A stretch of 63,920 nucleotides of DNA from Woronichinia sp035285405 (GTDB taxonomy: Bacteria > Cyanobacteriota > Cyanobacteriia > Cyanobacteriales > Microcystaceae), in the NCBI GenBank assembly GCA_035285405.1, contig JAYKJI010000181.1:1-63920 (forward strand), read 5' to 3'. Made by a program: the position numbers and the translations under genes. The notes beneath the pieces were generated by a model that had not been told where the DNA came from, made no database searches, and saw only the letters and a program-made list of their open reading frames with translations. Below, in pieces: positions 15,289 to 22,170 of the stretch (its first letter is position 1; every line of letters starts with the position of its first letter).

Positions 15289-15313
15289 GATGCTCCTACA
15301 GATAATGAAGATT

Positions 15314-15332
15314 GGCGATCGCAATGATCGCC
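15314..15332. repeat. HIP1-containing perfect hairpin
   Basis: GGCGATC/GATCGCC arms (7 bp) with a 5-nt loop between two genes; no T-run on the minus strand, so an RNA-processing or stability element rather than a terminator. Confidence 0.5.
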
Positions 15333-15340
15333 CGATTAAT

Positions 15341-15511
15341 TTACCAATACCATTCACCTACACGGTGTCCGTTGATGTCGTTAATGACCCCGTAGGTTTC
15401 ACCGTCCTTGACCTTCTGAGCAATTTTGTTGAGTATTCGTTCAACTTCCTCGCTGAAGCCATTAATGAAGGCAGCATTTTCAATCTCAAACTCAATCCTG
15501 AACTTTTTCAT
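15341..15511 (-). CDS. Small element protein, 56 aa
   Basis: MKKFRIEFEIENAAFINGFS... read from the minus strand; the plus-strand frame here is its shadow. A beta-alpha-beta layout (FRIEFEI, EEVERILNKIAQKV, ETYGVINDINGHRVGEW) like many small phage proteins. It starts two bases after the stop of the DUF3768 gene, so translation is probably coupled. Confidence 0.65.
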   Translation of the reverse strand: MKKFRIEFEIENAAFINGFSEEVERILNKIAQKVKDGETYGVINDINGHRVGEWYW

Positions 15512-15513
15512 GA

Positions 15514-15840
15514 CTAATACTCCGAACTGTGCATGAGGGTTAGAACGCGATTGGTGACAGATTCATCTTCAGGGTTTGGGCTGCCTCCTTCCATTGACTT
15601 GTCATAGTAGTCAATTTTCCAGTAATAGCTTTCTCCGTTGATGCTAACCATTCCGAAGTCATGTTCTCCCCAAGGGTCGTTGTCCTCGTCAAAGTCATTG
15701 AAGTTGGCTACAAGATTGATTAACTGGCATAACGTTAGGAGTGGTAATGATTTTACTGCGCGGGTCATTGTAAAGCCTTGCCGTGATTTTCGTAATTTAT
15801 CATTGAGTTCTGCAATTTTCGATAAGGTTTGATTAGTCAT
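15514..15840 (-). CDS. DUF3768 family protein
   Basis: 108 residues with the family's signature: DFDEDNDPWGEHDFGMV, then YWKIDYYDKSMEGGSPNPED and TNRVLTLMHSSEY. DUF3768 proteins occur in plasmids and phages of many bacteria; their function is unknown. Its ATG overlaps the stop of the upstream 48-codon gene (ATGA), and the 56-codon gene follows at once, giving a three-gene unit. Confidence 0.82.
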   Translation of the reverse strand: MTNQTLSKIAELNDKLRKSRQGFTMTRAVKSLPLLTLCQLINLVANFNDFDEDNDPWGEHDFGMVSINGESYYWKIDYYDKSMEGGSPNPEDESVTNRVLTLMHSSEY

Positions 15841-15983
15841 TTAATTGGCTCCTGATTTAGTAATTGTTGACCACGTTTCTTGAGATTGCTGCTTTTCTGT
15901 AGCATTTCTTCTAGGATGATTGAGGGGTCTTTTTGAGGGGTTGGTAGCGTTGGAAGTATTAAAAAGTCTCTCATTGCATTCAT
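15837..15983 (-). CDS. Small element protein, 48 aa
   Basis: MNAMRDFLILPTLPTPQKDP... a short hydrophobic start, then basic helical residues (MLQKSSNLKKRGQQLL). First gene of the unit with DUF3768, with a 4-base ATGA overlap. A CTATCGTCT box lies 21 bases upstream of its ATG. Not recognised. Confidence 0.6.
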   Translation of the reverse strand: MNAMRDFLILPTLPTPQKDPSIILEEMLQKSSNLKKRGQQLLNQEPIK

Positions 15984-16004
15984 GGGAGAAAGAACACAAT
16001 TGAG

Positions 16005-16018
16005 AGACGATAGTGTTG
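16005..16018 (-). promoter_or_regulatory. CTATCGTCT box, copy 3
   Basis: Minus strand CAACACTATCGTCT, 21 bases before the start of the 48-codon gene. Confidence 0.6.
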
Positions 16019-16034
16019 ATTTGGCGTTAACTGG

Positions 16035-16211
16035 CTATGGTTTATCCCAGACGTAACAAATTAGATTGTTTGTTAGTGCTAAAAACTCTAGTGACAAAAA
16101 ACCCTCTGGTAGGTTCTTTAGTCCGTGCGACTCTAGCAATTCAATCAGCTTTTCTCTGTACGTTTCTTTCAGCCATTTTGTGTATGGCGTTTCAACTTTT
16201 ATCGTTAGCAT
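16035..16211 (-). CDS. Small element protein, 58 aa
   Basis: MLTIKVETPYTKWLKETYRE... read from the minus strand; the plus-strand frame here is its shadow. Starts inside the last codons of the zinc-protein gene (7-base overlap). Helical middle (KLIELLESHGLKNLPEGFL). Last gene of an operon that begins at 16962. Not recognised. Confidence 0.6.
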   Translation of the reverse strand: MLTIKVETPYTKWLKETYREKLIELLESHGLKNLPEGFLSLEFLALTNNLICYVWDKP

Positions 16212-16567
16212 TTTTGACCTGCCTGGGTTAATGCAATAACTTTCTTACATTGTTCTTCGTTGAACATTGCAATATGAGTTTTGCTGAACGGGATGTTTAG
16301 CTGTTTGGAAAGCCATTTGTAAGCAGAAGAACGACTTTGGCTCCCGTTTTTCCATAATGGGTCAAAGCATTCATGGGCTTTTTTTCTTAGTTCTCTTAGC
16401 TCTTTATTGGCAAGGGTTCCTTTGGCTTTATTTGTTCCATTGTGACACCCTACATAGGCATCACAATTTGAACAGAGGTATATCATTCCGTAGGATTTCC
16501 CGTAGATAATTGAGCTATCGACAAATTGACTTTCCCTTTTGCAGTATGGACAAATTGGATTTGGCAT
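16205..16567 (-). CDS. Zinc-ribbon protein, DUF3268-like
   Basis: 120 residues. Two cysteine pairs (CPYCKRES and LCSNCDAYVGCH) flank a YG-rich segment and would bind zinc; then GTLANKELRELRKKAHECFD and AYKWLSKQLNIP follow, as in DUF3268 phage proteins. The order matches that family as I remember it. Likely nucleic-acid associated. Overlaps the upstream gene by one base (TAATG) and the downstream one by seven. Confidence 0.75.
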   Translation of the reverse strand: MPNPICPYCKRESQFVDSSIIYGKSYGMIYLCSNCDAYVGCHNGTNKAKGTLANKELRELRKKAHECFDPLWKNGSQSRSSAYKWLSKQLNIPFSKTHIAMFNEEQCKKVIALTQAGQKC

Positions 16568-16962
16568 TAGTGTTTACTTAGTTCTCGTTCCTTCTTCCAA
16601 GCATAAAAAAGTTCTAGCAGGAGAAGTTTTAAGAACTCTAGTGTTGGCACACTGCGGTATTGTTCTGTGTAGGGTGATTCTAGGTTGAAAACTCCTCCCA
16701 TTAGCAGAATCTTTTCGAGATAGACCTTCTTTAGGCTAATTCCATCAATGCAGTAGGATTCTCCGTCTATCTCTATGACGATGGTTAATGCTGCCTTGGC
16801 TTTATGCTTTTCGGTATTGGTGAGGTCGCCCTGTTCAAGTCCAGTAGCGATCGCTTCTTGTTCGATTTCTCCATCGGCAAACCAGTTGCAACCTTCCGTC
16901 AGACACTCTAGTTGTCCATCGGAAAAGTAAGGTTTTTCGTTACATTTTGAACAGACAATCAT
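16567..16962 (-). CDS. Element protein with N-terminal zinc ribbon, 131 aa
   Basis: Four cysteines at residues 4, 7, 20 and 25 (CSKC...CLTEGC) form a probable zinc ribbon. The rest has a beta segment (ALTIVIEIDGESYCIDG) and a leucine-rich C-terminal helix (TLEFLKLLLLELFYAW). Not recognised as a known family. Starts the operon with the DUF3268-like gene, sharing the A of TAATG. Confidence 0.65.
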   Translation of the reverse strand: MIVCSKCNEKPYFSDGQLECLTEGCNWFADGEIEQEAIATGLEQGDLTNTEKHKAKAALTIVIEIDGESYCIDGISLKKVYLEKILLMGGVFNLESPYTEQYRSVPTLEFLKLLLLELFYAWKKERELSKH

Positions 16963-16994
16963 TGATTTTGCTCCTTGGTAAAAAGTTGATTGAG

Positions 16995-17252
16995 TTAGTC
17001 CATTTCCTGCGTTGCTTTAGCAGTTCTGACGATGTTTGCTAGATTATATTTAAACACCTCCCTAGCTGATTTAATGCGAGAATTAAGGTCATTTTCAAAT
17101 AATTCCTTAACGGTTTCCTCGTTGATTTCCTCAAGGTTGCAATGAATCTCTAGTAGAAGGGCTTCAAAAGTTAGTCCACTAATCAGTTCTAGCCCTCTTT
17201 CGCAGGGGCTTTCCAAATTAATGTCTTTCCAGTTGGTCGTGTATTCTTGCAT
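16995..17252 (-). CDS. Helical acidic element protein, 85 aa
   Basis: MQEYTTNWKDINLESPCERG... start chosen because GGAG lies ten bases upstream; the earlier ATG is in the terminator tail. Acidic helices dominate (LLLEIHCNLEEINEETVKEL). Its leader is only the end of a terminator plus the ribosome binding site, so its mRNA must come from read-through or processing. Confidence 0.65.
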   Translation of the reverse strand: MQEYTTNWKDINLESPCERGLELISGLTFEALLLEIHCNLEEINEETVKELFENDLNSRIKSAREVFKYNLANIVRTAKATQEMD

Positions 17253-17263
17253 GGTTTTACTCC

Positions 17264-17288
17264 AAAAAAACACCCCTTGAGAGGGGTG
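17264..17288 (-). terminator. Terminator abutting the next ribosome binding site
   Basis: Perfect 7-bp stem CACCCCT/AGGGGTG, 4-nt loop and seven T on the minus strand; GGAG of the next gene follows directly. Confidence 0.88.
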
Positions 17289-17293
17289 ATCGT

Positions 17294-17767
17294 CTAGGCA
17301 ATTGTTAGTTGTCTTGTGAAGGTTCCTTTCTTGGGATTAAACACAATTAGATTTTTGCGTAATTGCTTAACCTTTTTGATGACACTAGCAGTCCCGCCTT
17401 CTGGCCTTCCGTCATAAACGGCTAGACAAAATGCTGATTTTGTAATCATGTAATCATTACGTTCGTGGTAGGACTGTGGGCAATAATCCTTGTAAAGAAC
17501 TATTTTGTTGGTTGCCTGTGGCAGCAGTTGTTCATATTGCCGTTGCTGTGTTTGTGACCATCTTGCGGTTTGTCCCCAAAAGGGAATTACAGCAGTCCAT
17601 TTAAGGTGACGATCGCTTAGTAATTTAGCGGCAATTAAGTCAGTGCCTAGAGCCATTCCAGAGTAGAAGTGATTAACTCCTTGGGTTATGGCAAAGTCGA
17701 TTAGGCAATTAATTCCGTCATTTAGACCTGAATAATTTCGATGTCCAGTAAAGAATGCACTTTTCAT
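17294..17767 (-). CDS. SLOG-fold protein (DUF1273/YpsA-like)
   Basis: 157 residues. The start MKSAFFTGHRNYSGL is the first strand and Gly-His-Arg loop of the DUF1273/YpsA branch of the SLOG (DprA/LOG-like) superfamily. HFYSGMALGTDLIAAKLL is the second conserved block and YDGRPEGGTASVIKKV the glycine-rich nucleotide-binding turn. SLOG proteins bind nucleotides or nucleotide derivatives, and phages often carry them. The first base of its ATG is the last base of the upstream stop codon (TAATG). Confidence 0.8.
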   Translation of the reverse strand: MKSAFFTGHRNYSGLNDGINCLIDFAITQGVNHFYSGMALGTDLIAAKLLSDRHLKWTAVIPFWGQTARWSQTQQRQYEQLLPQATNKIVLYKDYCPQSYHERNDYMITKSAFCLAVYDGRPEGGTASVIKKVKQLRKNLIVFNPKKGTFTRQLTIA

Positions 17768-17940
17768 TAGAATGGTATCTCCATTTCAATTTGTTCAAGT
17801 TCTTTTTGAGTTGGTTTGTCTGTAAATGGAAGTTCCGCTATCTCTGCTAATACCTCGTCCATCTCTTCGTAGTTTTGGTAGTATCGCAGTTCAACATAGG
17901 GCATTCCAGCACATTCATGAACTTCTTGGTAATAAGGCAT
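17767..17940 (-). CDS. Small element protein, 57 aa, first gene of the left arm
   Basis: MPYYQEVHECAGMPYVELRY..., acidic with a C-terminal EMEIPF. Read from the minus strand. It opens the left-arm transcript: a CTATCGTCT box ends 33 bases upstream, and the right-arm genes diverge from here. Coupled to the SLOG gene by TAATG. Not recognised. Confidence 0.6.
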   Translation of the reverse strand: MPYYQEVHECAGMPYVELRYYQNYEEMDEVLAEIAELPFTDKPTQKELEQIEMEIPF

Positions 17941-17973
17941 GATGAGCTATCCTTTAGAAAGACCAATAAATTT

Positions 17974-17987
17974 AGACGATAGTGTTG
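17974..17987 (-). promoter_or_regulatory. CTATCGTCT box, copy 4, at the divergence point
   Basis: Minus strand CAACACTATCGTCTAAA, between the divergently read left and right arms. It ends two bases before an in-frame ATG (17990) of the plus-strand gene. Confidence 0.6.
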
Positions 17988-17989
17988 CT

Positions 17990-19288
17990 ATGAGCTTTGA
18001 ATATTTAAGGGAAAAGATTCGGGATGAGGGGTGGGTTGGTAAGGCAATCCTGCAAATTACGGATGATGTTCGCGCCTTTTTAGATGCCCCTAGCGATTGG
18101 CTCTTTAGTCTTCCTCCTATGCAAGCGATCGCAGATACACCACCTCTCGCTTTTTTGATAGATATGATTAGTGAGCTTGAGGACATTGCCCCTACTTGCT
18201 GTCTGCTTTTTCTAGAAACTTCTTACGGTATTAATAAGGCTTACAATTCTGAAAAATATCAGGGACAACTCACTGCTACTGGGCAGCGTTTGTTGAGTTC
18301 TGCCAGACTGCGATCGTCTGATGAGGCCATTTATCTTTCTGGGGTTGAGAGCCTTAATTCGCTCTCTGCGCTTTCTACTCACTTCATGAATATTTCAGGC
18401 ACTCTTGATGATTACTCCCCTAGTAATGTGATTGAGTCCCTTGAGGCTAAGGCTATTAGTGCTATTGAGGATAAAATTGCTGAGATTACGGCGATCGCAG
18501 AAGGTCTAGGGGAAGATGTTACCCAGGCGGTCAAACGTCAGCTAAGGGATTTAAAACGGGTTCTGGATGGTGCTTTAAACCAGAATAAGGAGAATGTTAG
18601 AGAGCTTTACACTCCTCGCTTTGTTTCATCACTTGTCCCTGTTACGCCTGGCACTCCTACCGTTGCTGGGGGCGTTGGTTTTATCTTCGATATGGCCAAT
18701 TGGCTTTTGACTAACTTCGTACTTAAAGCTACTCCGATTGCAGTTCCCGTAGAAGCCCTTTGCTATACCACTACTTCAATTGTGGTGAAGTACATGAATG
18801 GTTTAGGGGCTGATGCTTGTCGATTTTTGTCCGGTGGAATCTTGCGCGGGGTGGGTAGTAGCCTCCCTACCTTGATTGCTCCGACTGGTTTATTTGCGGG
18901 TTGCTGGGGCTTTCTTCAAGCATTTGCGCCTTACATAATTTTCGTAGCAATTTTGGTAATTGCATTAATGAAGTACAGGAAGGTTGTTGGTGAATATCTT
19001 CATGTCATTGGCCAGAGTGGCCCGGCGATCGCCTATGGGAGTGCCAAGCTGTATGACACCTCCAGGGAAGAAATGCTATCAAGTTTAAAATCCTTGGCTA
19101 AGAAGATGACTGAAAATAGCACAGTTGGCTTTACAAGCTTGATGGGATTTGCCTTTGACGATAAGGATGAAATTTCAATGGCAATTAACTTGATTAACGA
19201 TGAACAGATTTATGGGAAAGAAGCAATGAACTTGGCGGTTGTCCCGTATCTTTCAATCATTCAAGATGGAATTTTAGCTCACCTATAA
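17990..19288 (+). CDS. Membrane protein upstream of the polymerase, function unknown
   Basis: 432 residues from the start used here (MSFEYLREKIRDEGW). The frame is open to 17939, but that earlier ATG would overlap the divergent gene's start codon. The first half is helical and acidic with a coiled-coil stretch (ISAIEDKIAEITAIAEGLGE). The second half has hydrophobic segments, the clearest APYIIFVAILVIALMKY. It sits 12 bases before the polymerase gene and is surely co-transcribed with it. Not recognised; a membrane-associated partner of the polymerase or a virion membrane protein are both possible. Confidence 0.65.
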   Translation: MSFEYLREKIRDEGWVGKAILQITDDVRAFLDAPSDWLFSLPPMQAIADTPPLAFLIDMISELEDIAPTCCLLFLETSYGINKAYNSEKYQGQLTATGQRLLSSARLRSSDEAIYLSGVESLNSLSALSTHFMNISGTLDDYSPSNVIESLEAKAISAIEDKIAEITAIAEGLGEDVTQAVKRQLRDLKRVLDGALNQNKENVRELYTPRFVSSLVPVTPGTPTVAGGVGFIFDMANWLLTNFVLKATPIAVPVEALCYTTTSIVVKYMNGLGADACRFLSGGILRGVGSSLPTLIAPTGLFAGCWGFLQAFAPYIIFVAILVIALMKYRKVVGEYLHVIGQSGPAIAYGSAKLYDTSREEMLSSLKSLAKKMTENSTVGFTSLMGFAFDDKDEISMAINLINDEQIYGKEAMNLAVVPYLSIIQDGILAHL

Positions 19289-19300
19289 CGAGGTCTTATT

Positions 19301-20674
19301 ATGGCTACCGAATTTGAGAACATCGTTTTTGCCGATGGCACCGGAAAAATCATCACCCTATCTGAACTGAGCGTCTGGGATTGTGAACAGAAAAAATGGT
19401 TGACCTCGGCTCCTGTGGTGCTTAGGAACATCCTGCTTGCTGCCAATCATCCTAAGCCTGAAGACCGCTTTTGTATTGGTCAGATTAGCGAAAAACAGAC
19501 TAATCCTGCCGCTTTGAATCCCTTTAAACCGAAAGACAAGGATAAGCCCTATTTCTTGGATTTAGCCAGTGGTTCTCGGACGCATGGGCGGTTTACCTTC
19601 TCTATGGCTCCTACGGTTGGTAAGAGCTACTATGGCGAGGACTGGAAACGGATTATCTACGGCTCGATTATGCACACTGGCTGCAAGGCACTGTATTACA
19701 AGGTCGTGAACTATGTGATTACGGATGATACAAATAAAGATGCCGATGGTAATCCCCAGGATGACCCCGTTAATGGAAAGCATTGGGGTACAGGAGATAG
19801 TCACGCTAAGGCGAGTGCTAGTTTTATGAGCTTTATGGCCCTGTCCGGCTTCATCGACCCTGAAACGGGGGAAGCCATTACAGATGTCAACGTTCCTGTT
19901 CAGTTTCGGGTTAGTAACTTCAAACAGTGGGTAGGAAAGGGAACCATAGCCTATAGTCCCGACATGGATGGCACAGGCGTTGATATTGCCATTCCGCTAA
20001 GTTCCACTAAGGGAAATAAACCTGCTATGGGGAATCACAGCGATAAATTGCTATTTGGTGTAGTTTTTGAGGCTGAGGAGAGAAGGGCTAAAGTTGGCTG
20101 GATGATTCTGCAATGGTTCACCTTTGAGACACTTGAAGCCGATGGGATTATTAGCAGCATGAGGGATAAATGCCAGAAGCTGCATGATACCTATAACGAC
20201 ATTCAGAGTTTGGCCGAGAATCTTAGAATTGACCAGAATGAAGCTGAGGCCGAACTTGAAAATAATGACACCCTGCAATCTGAAGCTGAATATGAGAACA
20301 CCATGATTCGGATTGTCCAGGCAGATAAGCACGGCATCCTACTGTTACATCCCTATGTTGTGCGACGGGTCAAGGAACGGATGCGATCGCTGTGGTTGAA
20401 CTTGGCTAAGAGTGCGGGGATGAGATTCTTTAGCCTGATGACTCAACCAGACGAGTATTTTACTAGGTATCACGTTTATAGGGATGGCAAGATTATTGGC
20501 GGGAAAATCTTTTGTGCTGCCGATTTTGAGGAAGGTGAGTATATCGTTTTCTGTAACCCGATGAGACATTGGGGTGACATTCAGCTTTGGCAAAATAAAC
20601 ATGAGGGTTCCTATACCGAGTCTCACGGAACAATGGCTTCCTCTACTGAATTGTTTCTGTCTCTTGGCCGTTAA
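19301..20674 (+). CDS. YonO/RdRP-superfamily RNA polymerase, exon 1
   Basis: Encodes residues 1-457 of a single-chain polymerase with two double-psi beta-barrels. The first barrel is marked by VPVQFRVSNFKQW then GKGTIAYSP (residues 199-220), matching the Q-x-R...K-G block of QDE-1-type RdRPs. The second begins at residue 414 with YIVFCNPMRHWGDIQ, matching the family's N-P-x-x-H-x-G-D-I block. Coding ends with CGT (Arg457) at 20671, directly followed by TAA of the intron, so unspliced message yields a protein without active site. Ribosome binding site GAGGT upstream. Substrate (DNA or RNA template) cannot be told from sequence; YonO copies DNA, QDE-1 copies both. Confidence 0.82.
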   Translation: MATEFENIVFADGTGKIITLSELSVWDCEQKKWLTSAPVVLRNILLAANHPKPEDRFCIGQISEKQTNPAALNPFKPKDKDKPYFLDLASGSRTHGRFTFSMAPTVGKSYYGEDWKRIIYGSIMHTGCKALYYKVVNYVITDDTNKDADGNPQDDPVNGKHWGTGDSHAKASASFMSFMALSGFIDPETGEAITDVNVPVQFRVSNFKQWVGKGTIAYSPDMDGTGVDIAIPLSSTKGNKPAMGNHSDKLLFGVVFEAEERRAKVGWMILQWFTFETLEADGIISSMRDKCQKLHDTYNDIQSLAENLRIDQNEAEAELENNDTLQSEAEYENTMIRIVQADKHGILLLHPYVVRRVKERMRSLWLNLAKSAGMRFFSLMTQPDEYFTRYHVYRDGKIIGGKIFCAADFEEGEYIVFCNPMRHWGDIQLWQNKHEGSYTESHGTMASSTELFLSLGR

Positions 20675-20925
20675 TGATGGCGGCTTTTCACGGTAACGTG
20701 AATCGAATAACCTCTCTAATTCAGGGAAACTCTTAAAACCTCACCAATTTTAAGACAATCCTGAGCCAAGCAGAAAATTAATTCTGAAGGTGCAACGACC
20801 AGTCAAAAGACGTAGATTCAAGCGAATCGAAACGGGAGGAATCCTTTTAAAAGGATTGTGATATGGTCTTATCTGTTAGGTGACTAACAGCAGCGAAAGC
20901 GGACTAAGGTTAGCGAACTTAGTTG
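20672..20925 (+). ncRNA. Group I intron in the polymerase gene
   Basis: 254 nt with a full set of group I pairings. P1: exon GGCCGT pairs with GCGGCT (20680-20685), with the U-G pair at the splice site. P2: TTCACG-GTAA-CGTGAA. P4: CAGG/CCTG inside TTCAGGGAAAC and AATCCTGAGCCAAG. P5: CTTAAAA/TTTTAAG. P6a: CAGAA/TTCTG. P7: GACCA/TGGTC within GTGCAACGACCA and GATATGGTC. P8: AATCCTTTTAAAAGGATT. P9: CTGTTAG-GTGA-CTAACAG. A last stem ACTAAG/CTTAGT ends two bases before the terminal G at 20925. Removal joins CGT to AAA in phase. No homing endonuclease is encoded. Confidence 0.9.
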
Positions 20926-22170
20926 AAAAAAATGGATTTCGATGGTGATTTCGTACAACTGATTAAATCTTCTGCCTATCCTAATGTTGCAGAGGCAATT
21001 CGTAACTTTAGTGATGCCCCGACGGTCGATAAGCTTCCCAAGGTGGCCCTATCTGGTACTTTTCAAGAAATTGCCATTCGGTCTATGAGTGACCTTACTG
21101 GGGTGGTGGCTTCTTTATTGGGAAGAGCTAGGGCCGCTAATGCTGAAAATGCAGTGATTCTTATTCCGGCTGGGGGAGAGCAGAAAACGGATAAAAGTTT
21201 TAGGATTATTGATTTCTTGTCTCAAGAGCTTCAAATTGCTGTGGACTCTATTAAATCTGCCTATCCCAACAACACTAATGGTTTAGCTGCTGTTACTACT
21301 TTCTTGGATGCGATCGAGGCTGAAGCTCCCTGGCTCAAAGACTTCAAAGACCCTGCTTGTTACAAAGACCGTACCTGTTATGTGTCATCTACTGCAATGG
21401 ATACCGTTAGCCGTGTGGTTCGTGAGGTTAATTCCTATTGGCGGGCCCCAAGTTTAATGGAAGATAGCACCCCTCGGATGTATGAGAAGGTTCTGTTTGG
21501 AGATGTCCCGTATGACCCCCTTCAGCTAAATTATGCGATTAAGCATAGGACTGATTATCGTAATCAGATGGGAGAGGCGATCGCGTGGAAAGATGAAAAT
21601 GATGGTGATAGCTCTCGCATTAGGGAAGTTGCCCAGGCAACCAAGGCTAGTAAGGATAAAATTCTGAATGCAACCTCTACGTCTGGCAATAGTTATTCTC
21701 CTGAATCTTGGGTAAGTGCTTATTGGGCGGCTGCTCATCAGGCCGAGACGGGGGATGCTGGCTTAGTATTTATGATATTTGCGGATGAAATTGTGGATAA
21801 ATTAAAGGGGGCTGACCCTAGCTTGGCTAAGGTTATTGATGTCTATGCCGTTCAGTATTATTCTTGGGCTTCTCCTCAAAGAACGCCATGGAAAGGTCAG
21901 GTCGTTACAATTCGAGTTCTGATGTCTGAATATTCTGGCAAGCAGAAGTTAGCGATCGAGATGAAATGGGCTGGGGCCAAGACTCAGATTGGTTGGTATA
22001 TGCTTGGGTTCGTTGGGGATAGGGCCAAGGCTTATTTACTGCCTGGACATACCAGGGACATGAAAATTTATTCAACTGGTTTCGCTAATGGTGTGACTAG
22101 CTTGGTTGAATTATTTGATTTGTCGATGTCCCAGGATGACATTAATGATTACCTTAACTCTCGTCCTTAG
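20926..22170 (+). CDS. YonO/RdRP-superfamily RNA polymerase, exon 2 with catalytic DFDGD
   Basis: Continues the polymerase from residue 458. KKM is followed at once by DFDGD (461-465 in the spliced chain), the three metal-binding aspartates shared by all two-barrel RNA polymerases. Further on, MSDLTGVVASLL and LSQELQIAVDSIKSAYP match the post-catalytic blocks of QDE-1/RdRP proteins, where the sequence A-V-D-x-x-K is typical. The C-terminal 250 residues are less conserved. A TTG at 20923 could be taken as a separate start, but no ribosome binding site is there and the intron explains the split. Ends convergently with the endolysin gene (4-base overlap). Total spliced length about 871 residues. 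Confidence 0.82.
   Translation, partial: KKMDFDGDFVQLIKSSAYPNVAEAIRNFSDAPTVDKLPKVALSGTFQEIAIRSMSDLTGVVASLLGRARAANAENAVILIPAGGEQKTDKSFRIIDFLSQELQIAVDSIKSAYPNNTNGLAAVTTFLDAIEAEAPWLKDFKDPACYKDRTCYVSSTAMDTVSRVVREVNSYWRAPSLMEDSTPRMYEKVLFGDVPYDPLQLNYAIKHRTDYRNQMGEAIAWKDENDGDSSRIREVAQATKASKDKILNATSTSGNSYSPESWVSAYWAAAHQAETGDAGLVFMIFADEIVDKLKGADPSLAKVIDVYAVQYYSWASPQRTPWKGQVVTIRVLMSEYSGKQKLAIEMKWAGAKTQIGWYMLGFVGDRAKAYLLPGHTRDMKIYSTGFANGVTSLVELFDLSMSQDDINDYLNSRP

Noticed and set aside
20923..22170. Polymerase exon 2 as an independent gene starting at TTG 20923
   Set aside because: No ribosome binding site, the frame would begin at the catalytic motif, and a well-formed group I intron ends at 20925 in phase with exon 1.
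19301..22170. Element polymerase as a stray copy of rpoC1
   Set aside because: Only DFDGD is shared closely; the surrounding blocks match the RdRP/YonO pattern and the zinc finger and other RpoC1 blocks are absent.
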